Below, in pieces: positions 47,826 to 56,665 of a DNA stretch of 64,000 nucleotides. The stretch is from Streptomyces sp. MST-110588 (lineage in GTDB: Bacteria > Actinomycetota > Actinomycetes > Streptomycetales > Streptomycetaceae). Both the position numbers and the translations under genes were made by a program. The notes under the pieces are model-generated. The model worked only from the letters and a program-made list of their open reading frames with translations, ran no database searches and had not been told where the DNA came from. Positions within the stretch are counted from its first letter, which is position 1; every line of letters starts with the position of its first letter. Where the stretch lies: contig NZ_CP074380.1 in the NCBI RefSeq assembly GCF_022695595.1, positions 6,268,001 through 6,332,000 on the forward strand, given 5' to 3'.

Positions 47826-48707
47826 TCAGGACTTCATCTGCTCGCCGATCATGGAGGTGAAGGCGTCCGGCGTGGAGGGAGCGGCCTTGCCGCGGTCGGA
47901 GTCCGTGCCCACGATCGTGCCGTTCATCTTGACCGTGGGGGTGCTCTGGACCTCCTTGTGCGTGTTGAAGTCCTGGGACATCACCAGCGCCCACTTGTCG
48001 TACGTACCGCTCTTGACGGCCTTCTGGAACGCCTGGTTCCCCTTGAGTCCGTCGACCGTGTCCGCGATCTTCAGCAGGTAGCTGTCGTCGGCGAACTTGT
48101 CCGGGCCCATCTCGTCGGGGTGGTACTCCTTGGAGTACAGCGCCTCCTTGAACTTCAAGAAAGCGTCGGTGCTCACGTTGAGCGCGGCGCCCATCGCGCT
48201 GAGGGCGTTCTTGGAGCCGGTGCCCTTGAGGTTGGCGTCCAGGAAGGTGCCCAGGTGGAAGGACACCTTGTACTTGCCGTCCTTGATGTCCTTCTGGACG
48301 GTCCCGCCGACGTTCTGCTCGAAACTGGCACAGCCCGGGCAGCGCGCGTCCTCGAACAGCTCCAGGGTGTTCTTGGCGTCCGCCTTGCCGACGACGATGG
48401 TCGTGCCGTTCTCACCGCTGGTGTGGGCGGGCTTGACCAGCTTGGCCTTGGCGGCCTTGACCCAGTTGGCGCTGTCGGCGCCGCCACCCGCCTTGGCGAC
48501 GGCGGCGGTGTCGGTGTCGGTGCCGTCCGAACCACCGGAGTTGGCGACGACCACACCGATGCCGCCCGCGACGGCGAGGACCGCGACGATCGCACCGCCG
48601 ACGGTCAGTTGCCGGCGGACCTTGTCCCGCTTGGCCTGCCGCTCGCGCTCGGCGCGCAGCCGCTCGCGGGCTGCCTGCTTGTTGGCCTGGTTGTTGCGGT
48701 TGCTCAT
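47826..48707 (-). CDS. DsbA-like thioredoxin-fold protein, copy 2 (CPGC)
   Basis: 293 residues. The same layout as copy 1: basic N-terminus, membrane helix at about 34-55 (QLTVGGAIVAVLAVAGG), a Gly/Asp/Thr linker, then the DsbA-type domain with active site RCPGC and cis-Pro loop STPTVKMNG. Expected to be a membrane-tethered extracytoplasmic thiol-disulfide oxidoreductase. It follows the intact membrane gene by 75 bp, likely in one unit. ATG at 48707. Confidence 0.92.
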   Translation of the reverse strand: MSNRNNQANKQAARERLRAERERQAKRDKVRRQLTVGGAIVAVLAVAGGIGVVVANSGGSDGTDTDTAAVAKAGGGADSANWVKAAKAKLVKPAHTSGENGTTIVVGKADAKNTLELFEDARCPGCASFEQNVGGTVQKDIKDGKYKVSFHLGTFLDANLKGTGSKNALSAMGAALNVSTDAFLKFKEALYSKEYHPDEMGPDKFADDSYLLKIADTVDGLKGNQAFQKAVKSGTYDKWALVMSQDFNTHKEVQSTPTVKMNGTIVGTDSDRGKAAPSTPDAFTSMIGEQMKS

Positions 48708-48782
48708 GACTGTCCTGCTCCTGTGAAGTGAAGTGCCCGGTGTCGAGGAGTCCTGGGTGTGCGGCGAAAGCTGCCGGAACGC

Positions 48783-49439
48783 TCAGGCAGCGAGCGCCCA
48801 GGGCGGTCCACGGCGCACGACACAGTGCACGAGCAGTGGTACGGGCCGCGCGGTGGGCCCGTACCGTACGGGCCGGACGGCCGGCCGCGGGGGAGCCGAC
48901 GCCGCGGTGACGACCGCCAGGGCGATCATCAGCGGCCGGAAGGCCACGGCGGCCACCGCGCCCAGCAACTGGGCCAGCGCCGCCTCACCCCGCCGCAGCC
49001 AGGCCGCGGCGAGCAGCCCGATCAGGACGTGCGCGGCCAGCAGCAGCCAGGTGGTGGCGGGCGTGATGTGCTCGGCGGTCAGCTTCACCAAAGGAGCGCC
49101 GACCTCACCGCTGCCGCACAGCAGGTCCACGCCCAAGGAGCGCAGCGGCCCGGCCACCGGCCCGCCCGCCTGCCCGTAACAGGCGTGCTGCCCGAGGCTG
49201 AAGACCGTGTCGGCGGCCAGCTCCAGCGGGACGAGCAGGGCGGCGATCCGCCCGAAGCCGCGCTCCCGGCCGGCCAGCGCGTAGGAGATCGCGAAGACGG
49301 CGGCCGAGAGGGCGGCGAGGGTGGTCAGCGGCAGCGGCATCCGCGAGAGCAGCACATGGGAGGCGGCGGACAGCGTCACGCACAGCGCCGTGAAAAGCGC
49401 CGCGCGCAGTGCCCGCAGATGTGCCGCCGAGATGTCCAT
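48783..49439 (-). CDS. Membrane protein, partner of DsbA copy 2
   Basis: 218 residues with five hydrophobic segments in the first ~165: HVLLSRMPLPLTTLAALSAA, FAISYALAG, IAALLVPLELAADTVFSLGQ, TTWLLLAAHVLIGLLAAAWL and LIALAVVTAA. Three Cys (in QHACYGQ, LLCGSGE and near the end, HCVV) lie in or near extracytoplasmic loops, which with the DsbA neighbour suggests a redox link, though it lacks the CXXC of DsbB or VKOR. I do not recognise a named family. A Pro/Arg/Val-rich C-terminus follows the last helix. ATG at 49439. Confidence 0.8.
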   Translation of the reverse strand: MDISAAHLRALRAALFTALCVTLSAASHVLLSRMPLPLTTLAALSAAVFAISYALAGRERGFGRIAALLVPLELAADTVFSLGQHACYGQAGGPVAGPLRSLGVDLLCGSGEVGAPLVKLTAEHITPATTWLLLAAHVLIGLLAAAWLRRGEAALAQLLGAVAAVAFRPLMIALAVVTAASAPPRPAVRPVRYGPTARPVPLLVHCVVRRGPPWALAA

Positions 49440-49522
49440 TGACGCGAGTGTGCCATGGCGCGGGTCAAGCCGGGCTAAGAAGGGGCCGTAATCTTCCCCA
49501 CCGCGGCCCGAGGAGGTCCTCG

Positions 49523-49564
49523 AAGACCGGGAATGCGGCCGTCAAAGACCGGGAATGCGGCCGT
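49523..49564. repeat. 20-bp direct repeat over the DUF2252 stop codon
   Basis: AAGACCGGGAATGCGGCCGT occurs exactly at 49523-49542 and 49545-49564, a 22-bp period. The second copy encodes the last residues of the DUF2252 protein (NGRIPGL, minus strand); the first lies directly past the stop codon. Confidence 0.92.
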
Positions 49565-50891
49565 TGCGGAAGAGGTCCACGAAGATCTGGTGGTCCGCGC
49601 GGGCCCGCGCCCCGTAGGAGTGCGCGAAGTCCACCAGCAGCTCCGCGAAGCCCTCCTCGTCGGCGGCGATGGCCGCGTCGATGGCGCGCTCGGTGGAGAA
49701 GGGCACCAGGGAGTGGCCGCTCTCGTCGTCCGCGGCGGAGTGCATCGTGGCCGTCGCCCGGCCCAGGTCCGCGACGACCGCCGCGATCTGCGCCGGGTCG
49801 TCCAGGTCCGACCAGTCCAGGTCCACCGCGTACGGCGAGACCTCGGCGACGAGCTGGCCGGCGCCGTCCAGCTCGGTCCAGCCCAGCCACGGGTCGGCGT
49901 GGTCCTGGAGAGCGCGCTGGGAGATGACCGTGCGGTGGCCCTCGTGCCGGAAGTACTCACGGATCCGCGCGTCGGTGACGTGCCGCGAGACCGCCGGGAC
50001 CTGCCCCTGCTTCATGTAGATGACGACATCGTTCTCCAGGGCGTCGCTGTTGCCCTCCAGGAGGATGTTGTACGAGGGCAGGCCCGCCGAGCCGATGCCG
50101 ATGCCGCGGCGCCCGACCACGTCCTTGACCCGGTAGGAGTCCGGGCGGGCCAGACTGGACTCCGGCAGCGTCTCCAGATAGCCGTCGAAGGCCGCCAGGA
50201 CCTTGTAGCGGGTCGCGGCGTCCAGCTCGATGGTGCCGCCCCCGGCGGTGAAGCGGCGCTCGAAGTCACGGATCTCGGTCATCGAGTCCAGCAGGCCGAA
50301 ACGGGTCAGCGAACGGGCGTCGCGCAGCGCGTCCAGGAGGGGCCCGTCGGCGGTGTCCAGCGTGAAGGGCGGCACCTCGTCGTCCTTGGCGCCGGCGGCC
50401 AGGACGTGGACGCGCTCCCGGTAGGCGGCGGCGTAGGTCCGTACGAGACCGGTGATCTGCTCGTCACTGAGCGCCTTGGCGTAGCCGATGAGGGCGACCG
50501 AGGCGGCGAAGCGCTTGAGGTCCCATGTGAAGGGGCCCACATACGCCTCGTCGAAGTCGTTCACGTTGAAGATCAGCCGGCCGGTCGCGTCCATGTACGT
50601 GCCGAAGTTCTCGGCGTGCAGATCGCCGTGGATCCACACCCGGCTGGTCTGCTCGTCCAGGTACGGGCCGCTGGAGTGCTCCCCGCCCGCGGCGCCCTCC
50701 TGGAGGTCGCGGTAGAACAGGCAGGCCGTACCGCGGTAGAAGGCGAAGGCGGAGGCGGCCATCTTCCGGAACTTCACGCGGAAGGCCGCCGGGTCGGCGG
50801 CGAGCAGCTCTCCGAAAGCGGTGTCGAAGACGGCGAGGATCTCCTCGCCGCGCTGCGCGGCGTCCTGCGCCGGGACGTGCTGGGACGACAT
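49542..50891 (-). CDS. DUF2252 family protein
   Basis: 449 residues. DUF2252 proteins have a protein-kinase-like fold but unproven activity. The block WIHGDLHAENFG near residues 95-106 with FNVNDFDEAYVGPFTWDLKR resembles the catalytic HxDxxxxN and DxD of aminoglycoside-kinase-like enzymes, so phosphotransfer is plausible. Later GIGIGSAGLPSYNILLEG and VIYMKQGQVPA resemble family features. The ATG at 50891 is preferred to one 9 codons upstream. Divergent from dnaE. The 3' end has been duplicated by a 22-bp step. Confidence 0.9.
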   Translation of the reverse strand: MSSQHVPAQDAAQRGEEILAVFDTAFGELLAADPAAFRVKFRKMAASAFAFYRGTACLFYRDLQEGAAGGEHSSGPYLDEQTSRVWIHGDLHAENFGTYMDATGRLIFNVNDFDEAYVGPFTWDLKRFAASVALIGYAKALSDEQITGLVRTYAAAYRERVHVLAAGAKDDEVPPFTLDTADGPLLDALRDARSLTRFGLLDSMTEIRDFERRFTAGGGTIELDAATRYKVLAAFDGYLETLPESSLARPDSYRVKDVVGRRGIGIGSAGLPSYNILLEGNSDALENDVVIYMKQGQVPAVSRHVTDARIREYFRHEGHRTVISQRALQDHADPWLGWTELDGAGQLVAEVSPYAVDLDWSDLDDPAQIAAVVADLGRATATMHSAADDESGHSLVPFSTERAIDAAIAADEEGFAELLVDFAHSYGARARADHQIFVDLFRNGRIPGL

Positions 50892-50954
50892 CGCGGGGTG
50901 CCTCCTGGGGCAGATCAAGGCCGGACCGCCGCCCGGCGGGATCCGGTGGCGGTG

Positions 50955-50966
50955 AGTGACGTCACT
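50955..50966. promoter_or_regulatory. 12-bp palindrome between DUF2252 and dnaE
   Basis: AGTGACGTCACT is a perfect palindrome in the 224-bp divergent region, 63 bp from the DUF2252 start. The AGTGA-n-TCAC form resembles reported BldD-type operators in Streptomyces, but the match is short and the assignment is inference. Confidence 0.4.
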
Positions 50967-51115
50967 GACAACGGCCGAGGCTACCCATCAGTGCCCGCCC
51001 GCCCGGCCACGGGCCCGCGCGAACCGCTCCGCACCGCCTGGCGGTGTCGGTCCCACGCCGTAGACTTCCACACCGTCCCCATAACCGCCGCCCGCCTGTC
51101 CGGAGGTCTCCCGCC

Positions 51116-54100
51116 GTGGCCAAGCCGCCCTTCACGCATCTGCACGTGCACACCCAGTACTCGCTGCTGGACGGTGCCGCGCGGCTGAAGGACATGTTCG
51201 ACGCGTGCAACGAGATGGGCATGACCCATATCGCCATGACCGACCACGGCAACCTGCACGGGGCGTACGACTTCTTCCACAGCGCGCAGAAGGCCGGGGT
51301 CACACCGATCATCGGCATCGAGGCGTACGTCGCGCCCGAGTCGCGGCGCACCAAGCGGAAGATCCAGTGGGGCCAGCCGCACCAGAAGCGGGACGACGTC
51401 TCCGGTTCCGGTGGTTACACCCACAAGACGATCTGGGCGGCGAACAAGACGGGCCTGCACAACCTCTTCAAGCTGTCCTCGGACGCGTACAAGGAGGGCT
51501 GGCTCCAGAAGTGGCCGCGTATGGACAAGGAGACCATCGCCCAGTGGTCCGAGGGCCTGATCGCCTCCACCGGCTGCCCCTCGGGTGAGCTCCAGACCCG
51601 GCTGCGCCTGGGCCAGTACGACGAGGCCCTCAAGGCGGCCTCGGAGTACCAGGACATCTTCGGCAAGGACCGGTACTTCCTGGAGCTGATGGACCACGGC
51701 ATCGAGATCGAGCGCCGGGTCCGGGACGGCCTGCTGGAGATCGGCAAGAAGCTCGGCATCCCGCCGCTGGTGACCAACGACTCGCACTACACCTACGCAC
51801 ACGAGGCGACCGCCCACGACGCCCTGCTGTGCATCCAGACCGGCAAGAACCTCAGTGACCCCGACCGCTTCAAGTTCGACGGCACCGGCTACTACATCAA
51901 GTCCACCGACGAGATGTACGCCATCGACTCCTCGGACGCCTGGCAGGAGGGCTGCCGCAACACCCTCCTGGTCGCCGAGCAGATCGACACCTCCGGCATG
52001 TTCGAAAAGCGCGACCTCATGCCGAAGTTCGACATCCCCGAGGGGTACACCGAAGTCACCTGGTTCCAGGAAGAGGTGCGGCGCGGCATGGAGCGCCGCT
52101 ACCCGGGCGGCGTCCCCGAGGACCGGCAGAAGCAGGCCGAGTACGAAATGGACGTCATCATCCAGATGGGGTTCCCCGGCTACTTCCTCGTGGTCGCCGA
52201 CTTCATCATGTGGGCCAAGAACAACGGCATCGCGGTCGGCCCCGGCCGTGGCTCCGCGGCCGGTTCGATCGTCGCGTACGCGATGGGCATCACCGACCTC
52301 GACCCGATCGAGCACGGGCTGATCTTCGAGCGGTTCCTGAACCCCGAGCGCGTCTCGATGCCCGATGTCGACATCGACTTCGACGAGCGCAGGCGCGTCG
52401 AAGTGATCCGGTACGTGACCGAGAAGTACGGCGAGGACAAGGTCGCCATGATCGGCACGTACGGCAAGATCAAGGCGAAGAACGCCATCAAGGACTCCGC
52501 GCGCGTCCTGGGCTACCCGTACGCGATGGGTGACCGGATCACCAAGGCCATGCCCGCCGACGTCCTGGGCAAGGGCATCGACCTGGACGGCATCACCAAC
52601 CCCTCGCACCCCCGCTACAACGAGGCGGGCGAGGTCCGGGCGATGTACGAGAACGAGCCGGACGTGAAGAAGGTCATCGACACCGCCAAGGGTGTCGAGG
52701 GCCTGGTGAGGCAGATGGGTGTGCACGCCGCCGGCGTGATCATGTCCAGCGAGCCGATCATCGACCACGCCCCGGTCTGGGTGCGGCACACCGACGGGGT
52801 GACCATCACCCAGTGGGACTACCCCCAGTGCGAGTCGCTGGGCCTGCTGAAGATGGACTTCCTGGGCCTGCGCAACCTGACCATCATGGACGACGCCCTG
52901 AAGATGGTGAAGGCCAACAAGGGCGTCGACCTGGAGCTGCTGTCCGTACCGCTGGACGACCCCAAGACCTTCGAGCTGCTGTGCCGCGGTGACACCCTGG
53001 GCGTCTTCCAGTTCGACGGCGGCCCGATGCGCTCGCTGCTGCGCCAGATGCAGCCCGACAACTTCGAGGACATCTCCGCCGTCTCGGCCCTGTACCGGCC
53101 GGGCCCGATGGGCATGAACTCGCACATCAACTACGCGGAGCGCAAGAACGGCCGCCAGGAGATCACCCCGATCCACCCGGAGCTCGAAGAGCCCCTGAAG
53201 GAGACCCTCGGCCTGACCTACGGCCTGATCGTCTACCAGGAGCAGGTGCAGAAGGCCGCCCAGATCATCGCCGGGTACTCCCTGGGCGAGGCCGACATCC
53301 TGCGCCGCGTCATGGGCAAGAAGAAGCCCGAGGAACTGGCCAAGAACTTCACCATCTTCCAGGCCGGCGCCAAGAAGAACGGCTACTCCGACGAGGCGAT
53401 CCAGGCCCTGTGGGACGTTCTGGTCCCCTTCGCCGGATACGCCTTCAACAAGGCGCACTCCTCCGCGTACGGACTGGTCACTTATTGGACCGCTTACCTC
53501 AAGGCGAACTATCCGGCCGAATACATGTCCGCACTGCTCACCTCTGTGCGGGACGACAAGGACAAGTCGGCGGTCTATCTCAACGAGTGCCGCCGTATGG
53601 GCATCAAGGTGCTACCGCCCAACGTCAATGAGTCAGAGGCGAACTTCGCCGCCCAGGGCGACGATGTGATCCTTTTCGGTCTCACCGCGGTCCGTAACGT
53701 CGGTCAGAACGTGGTGGATTCGATCATTCGTTGTCGTAAGGCGAAGGGAAAGTACCTCTCCTTCCCCGACTACCTCGACAAGGTCGACGCCGTCGTCTGC
53801 AACAAGCGCACCACCGAATCGCTGATCAAGGCGGGCGCGTTCGACGAGATGGGCCACACCCGCAAGGGGCTGATGGCGCACTACGAGTCGATGATCGACA
53901 ACGTGGTGCAGGTCAAGCGCAAGGAGGCCGAGGGGCAGTTCGACCTCTTCGGCGGCATGGGCGAGGACTCGGCGGACGACGGCCCCGGCTTCGGCCTCGA
54001 CGTGGAGTTCTCGGACATCGAGTGGGACAAGACCTATCTCCTCGCCCAGGAGCGGGAGATGCTCGGCCTGTACGTCTCCGACCACCCGCTCTTCGGCCTC

Positions 54101-54658
54101 GAACACGTCCTGTCCGACAAGGCCGACGCCGCGATCTCCCAGCTCACCGGCGGCGACTACTCGGACGGCTCGATCGTCACGATCGGCGGCATCATCTCGG
54201 GCCTCCAGCGCAAGATGACCAAGCAGGGCAACGCCTGGGCCATCGCCACCGTCGAGGACCTGGCCGGCTCCATCGACTGCATGTTCTTCCCCGCGACCTA
54301 CCAGCTCGTCTCGACCCAGCTCGTCGAGGACGCCGTGGTGTTCGTCAAGGGCCGCCTGGACAAGCGCGAGGACGTCCCCCGGCTGGTGGCCATGGAGATG
54401 ATGGTCCCCGACCTCTCCGAGGCCGGTGCGAACGCCCCCGTGACGATCACCATCCCGGCCCTGAAGGTCACCCCGCCGCTGGTCGAGAAGCTGGGCGAGG
54501 TGCTCACCAGCCACCGCGGCTCCACCGAGGTACGGATCAAGCTCCAGGGCACCCGCAAGACCACCGTGCTGCGGCTGGACCGGCACCGGGTCACCCCCGA
54601 CCCCTCCCTCTTCGGCGACCTGAAGGTGCTGCTGGGCCCGTCCTGCCTGGCGGGCTGA
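51116..54658 (+). CDS. dnaE: DNA polymerase III alpha subunit, DnaE1-type
   Basis: 1,180 residues, the usual length for the replicative DnaE1. Begins with the PHP domain (THLHVHTQYSLLDGAARLKD, AMTDHGNLHGAYDF), then the C-family polymerase core with the catalytic acidic motif MPDVDIDFDE and GPGRGSAAGSIVAYAMGITD, a tandem helix-hairpin-helix region, an OB-fold (IVTIGGIISGLQRKMTKQGN) and a C-terminal tau-binding region. GTG at 51116 follows GGAGGTCTCC; 24 further codons in frame are ignored because the PHP domain starts here. Confidence 0.97.
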   Translation: MAKPPFTHLHVHTQYSLLDGAARLKDMFDACNEMGMTHIAMTDHGNLHGAYDFFHSAQKAGVTPIIGIEAYVAPESRRTKRKIQWGQPHQKRDDVSGSGGYTHKTIWAANKTGLHNLFKLSSDAYKEGWLQKWPRMDKETIAQWSEGLIASTGCPSGELQTRLRLGQYDEALKAASEYQDIFGKDRYFLELMDHGIEIERRVRDGLLEIGKKLGIPPLVTNDSHYTYAHEATAHDALLCIQTGKNLSDPDRFKFDGTGYYIKSTDEMYAIDSSDAWQEGCRNTLLVAEQIDTSGMFEKRDLMPKFDIPEGYTEVTWFQEEVRRGMERRYPGGVPEDRQKQAEYEMDVIIQMGFPGYFLVVADFIMWAKNNGIAVGPGRGSAAGSIVAYAMGITDLDPIEHGLIFERFLNPERVSMPDVDIDFDERRRVEVIRYVTEKYGEDKVAMIGTYGKIKAKNAIKDSARVLGYPYAMGDRITKAMPADVLGKGIDLDGITNPSHPRYNEAGEVRAMYENEPDVKKVIDTAKGVEGLVRQMGVHAAGVIMSSEPIIDHAPVWVRHTDGVTITQWDYPQCESLGLLKMDFLGLRNLTIMDDALKMVKANKGVDLELLSVPLDDPKTFELLCRGDTLGVFQFDGGPMRSLLRQMQPDNFEDISAVSALYRPGPMGMNSHINYAERKNGRQEITPIHPELEEPLKETLGLTYGLIVYQEQVQKAAQIIAGYSLGEADILRRVMGKKKPEELAKNFTIFQAGAKKNGYSDEAIQALWDVLVPFAGYAFNKAHSSAYGLVTYWTAYLKANYPAEYMSALLTSVRDDKDKSAVYLNECRRMGIKVLPPNVNESEANFAAQGDDVILFGLTAVRNVGQNVVDSIIRCRKAKGKYLSFPDYLDKVDAVVCNKRTTESLIKAGAFDEMGHTRKGLMAHYESMIDNVVQVKRKEAEGQFDLFGGMGEDSADDGPGFGLDVEFSDIEWDKTYLLAQEREMLGLYVSDHPLFGLEHVLSDKADAAISQLTGGDYSDGSIVTIGGIISGLQRKMTKQGNAWAIATVEDLAGSIDCMFFPATYQLVSTQLVEDAVVFVKGRLDKREDVPRLVAMEMMVPDLSEAGANAPVTITIPALKVTPPLVEKLGEVLTSHRGSTEVRIKLQGTRKTTVLRLDRHRVTPDPSLFGDLKVLLGPSCLAG

Positions 54659-54678
54659 GGCGCAGGCGCACATGCATC

Positions 54679-54710
54679 GGGGGGCGCACCCGGCACCGGG
54701 TGCGCCCCCC
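54679..54710. terminator. Bidirectional terminator after dnaE
   Basis: A near-continuous palindrome: GGGGGGCGCACCCGG (54679-54693) pairs perfectly with CCGGGTGCGCCCCCC (54696-54710). It lies between the convergent dnaE and the 58-residue gene and can serve both. Confidence 0.9.
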
Positions 54711-54745
54711 AACCGCTGTGCGCCTCGACCGCCGCCCCCGGAACG

Positions 54746-54922
54746 TCAGTTGTGGCCGAAGCGCCGCTGATGCTTGCGGGCCACGTCCGCCGGGCTGCCC
54801 TGGGCCTGCGCCTGGGGCTGGGCCTGCGCCTCCATCGCCGAGCGCTGGGCTTCCTGCTGACCGCGCTCGGCCGCCGCGGTCCGCTGCTGCTGACGACGGT
54901 CCGACTTCTTGCTCTTGGCCAT
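54746..54922 (-). CDS. Conserved-type 58-residue basic/Gln-rich protein
   Basis: The product starts MAKSKKSDRRQQQRTAAAER, continues with a Gln/Ala-rich repeat (EAQAQPQAQAQG) and ends PADVARKHQRRFGHN. It reads cleanly from ATG at 54922 to TGA and has a good upstream purine stretch (GGAGGCACGATC). Similar short Lys/Gln-rich proteins are found beside dnaE in other Streptomyces, from memory. It could bind nucleic acid; function unknown. It is convergent with dnaE and shares the terminator. Confidence 0.7.
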   Translation of the reverse strand: MAKSKKSDRRQQQRTAAAERGQQEAQRSAMEAQAQPQAQAQGSPADVARKHQRRFGHN

Positions 54923-55194
54923 GATCGTGCCTCCATAAGGGACCCCTGGTCCGGATCCGCGACCAGAGTTACACGTCGCGCAGATGCTCGCATTTCGGGC
55001 AATTACCGTCAGTAATAAGGGCTCTCACGCGCCGCATCCGAAATTCCCGCCGAATCCGCCACGCCGATGATCGAGTTCGGGCAGTTAACCCCCGCGCGGT
55101 CGGGCAGACTCGAAGGAAAGCCGAAGGAAACCTCGTGCCACAGGCCGAGCCGGGGGGCGACCGGACTTCAGCACCTCACGAAAGAGGGTGGAAC

Positions 55195-56499
55195 GTGGAT
55201 CGCTGCGTCGTCCTGGTGGACGCCGGATATTTGCTGGGGGCCGCCGCGAGCCTGCTCGCCGGAGAGCCCACGCGGTCCCGGATCACCGTCGACCACACCG
55301 CGCTCATCCAGGGCCTGCGGCAGCGCGCGGAAGCCGACACCGAGCAGCGGCTGCTGCGCATCTACTGGTTCGACGGTGCCCCCGACCGCGTACCGCAGCC
55401 CGAACACCGCCGGCTGCGCGTCATGCCCCGGGTCACCGTCCGGCTCGGTGCCCTGACCCGCAGCGACGGCCGCTGGGCGCAGAAGGGCGTGGACGCGGCC
55501 ATGCACGCGGAGTTGACCGAGCTGGCCCGTAACCGCGCCTGTTCGGACATCGTGCTGGTGACCGGCGACGGCGATCTGCTGCCCGGCCTGATGTCGGCGA
55601 AGGAACACGGCGTCGCCGTCCACCTGTGGGCGGTCCAGGCCGCGGACGGCGACTACAACCAGTCCGAGGACCTGGTCGCCGAGGCCGACGAGCGGCGGGT
55701 CCTGGACCGGGCGTGGATCACCCGCGCCGTGCGGCTCAAGGAACTGGGCGGCCCCTGCGCGCCGCCGCCCGCACCGCGGCCCGAGATCGCCGCGATCCTC
55801 TCCGCCCCCCTGCCGGAGTCCGCGGTCGCCGCTGCCGCAGCCGCCGCCGCTGCCGCCGGACAGGACGGCGGCGAGCGCAACCACAACCGCAACGGCTCCA
55901 ACGTCGGCGCCCGGCCGGCGGCCTCCTCCGAAGGCACCGCCCGGGACGGCGGCGAACAGGGCCCCACCGCCGGCAAGGGACTCTCGGCGGTCCCCACCCC
56001 CAAGGACCTCGCCGGCCTCGGCCGGGGCCCGGGAGGCCCCGCCGCCCCTGCTTCCCCCGCCGCCTCGCCGACCCCCAACGCCACCCTGCGCTGGTCCTCC
56101 GACAAAGGCTGGATCGAACGCGGCGCCCCCGTGGGCGAACCCCCCGAAACGGCCTCCCTGCCGACGCTCGCCCAGCTCACCAGCGCCGAGCAGCGGTGGG
56201 CCGACCGGGAAGAGGACATCACCGCCGTCAGCGGCGACCCCTTCGAGGTCGGCCAGGTCTTCGCCCGCCGCTGGACCGATCGCCTCTCCGACACCTCCCA
56301 CCTCCAGCAGATCTCCACGGAGTACCCCCGCATCCCGCACCGCATCGACGGCGAACTGCTCCGCTACGCGGCCCGCTTCGGCCTGCTGGCCCACAAGGAC
56401 GACCAGATCGACGAACACGACCGCTACGCGATCCGGGCCGGCTTCTGGCGCGAGGTCGACCTGCGCACCGCCGCGGAACACGCCCCGGCGGGCGACTGA
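55195..56499 (+). CDS. NYN/PIN-like domain protein
   Basis: 434 residues. An N-terminal NYN domain, a PIN-fold RNase-like module, spans about 1-165: VDRCVVLVDAGYLLG with the first acidic residue, KGVDAAMHAELTELA, and VLVTGDGDLLPGLMSAKEHG with the acidic cluster expected for metal-dependent cleavage. An Ala/Gly/Pro-rich linker (about 185-290) leads to a C-terminal helical region (FARRWTDRLSDTSHLQQIST, IDGELLRYAARFGLL). Likely an RNase or RNA-binding protein; the target is unknown. GTG 55195 after AGAGGGTGGAAC is preferred; GTG 55135 adds 20 unconserved residues. Confidence 0.85.
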   Translation: MDRCVVLVDAGYLLGAAASLLAGEPTRSRITVDHTALIQGLRQRAEADTEQRLLRIYWFDGAPDRVPQPEHRRLRVMPRVTVRLGALTRSDGRWAQKGVDAAMHAELTELARNRACSDIVLVTGDGDLLPGLMSAKEHGVAVHLWAVQAADGDYNQSEDLVAEADERRVLDRAWITRAVRLKELGGPCAPPPAPRPEIAAILSAPLPESAVAAAAAAAAAAGQDGGERNHNRNGSNVGARPAASSEGTARDGGEQGPTAGKGLSAVPTPKDLAGLGRGPGGPAAPASPAASPTPNATLRWSSDKGWIERGAPVGEPPETASLPTLAQLTSAEQRWADREEDITAVSGDPFEVGQVFARRWTDRLSDTSHLQQISTEYPRIPHRIDGELLRYAARFGLLAHKDDQIDEHDRYAIRAGFWREVDLRTAAEHAPAGD

Positions 56500-56590
56500 T
56501 CACGGCACCCCGCCGTCGCGGTACGTTGCGTGCCGGTGCCCCGCTCGTGGGCGAGGCGCTGGGGTGCTGGGGTGCGGGTGCCCCGTTGGT

Positions 56591-56605
56591 GGGTGGTGAC
56601 CACCC
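56591..56605. promoter_or_regulatory. 15-bp palindrome upstream of the ABC operon
   Basis: GGGTGGT-G-ACCACCC at 56591-56605 is a perfect 7-bp inverted repeat with a one-base centre, 60 bp before the transporter start codon. It is a possible repressor site for the ABC operon. No regulator gene lies next to it. Confidence 0.4.
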
Positions 56606-56665
56606 GCGCCCCACCCACGGGCCCGGGGAACGCGTGGGCGGCCGGTGCGCGTACCCTCGTAGCTC

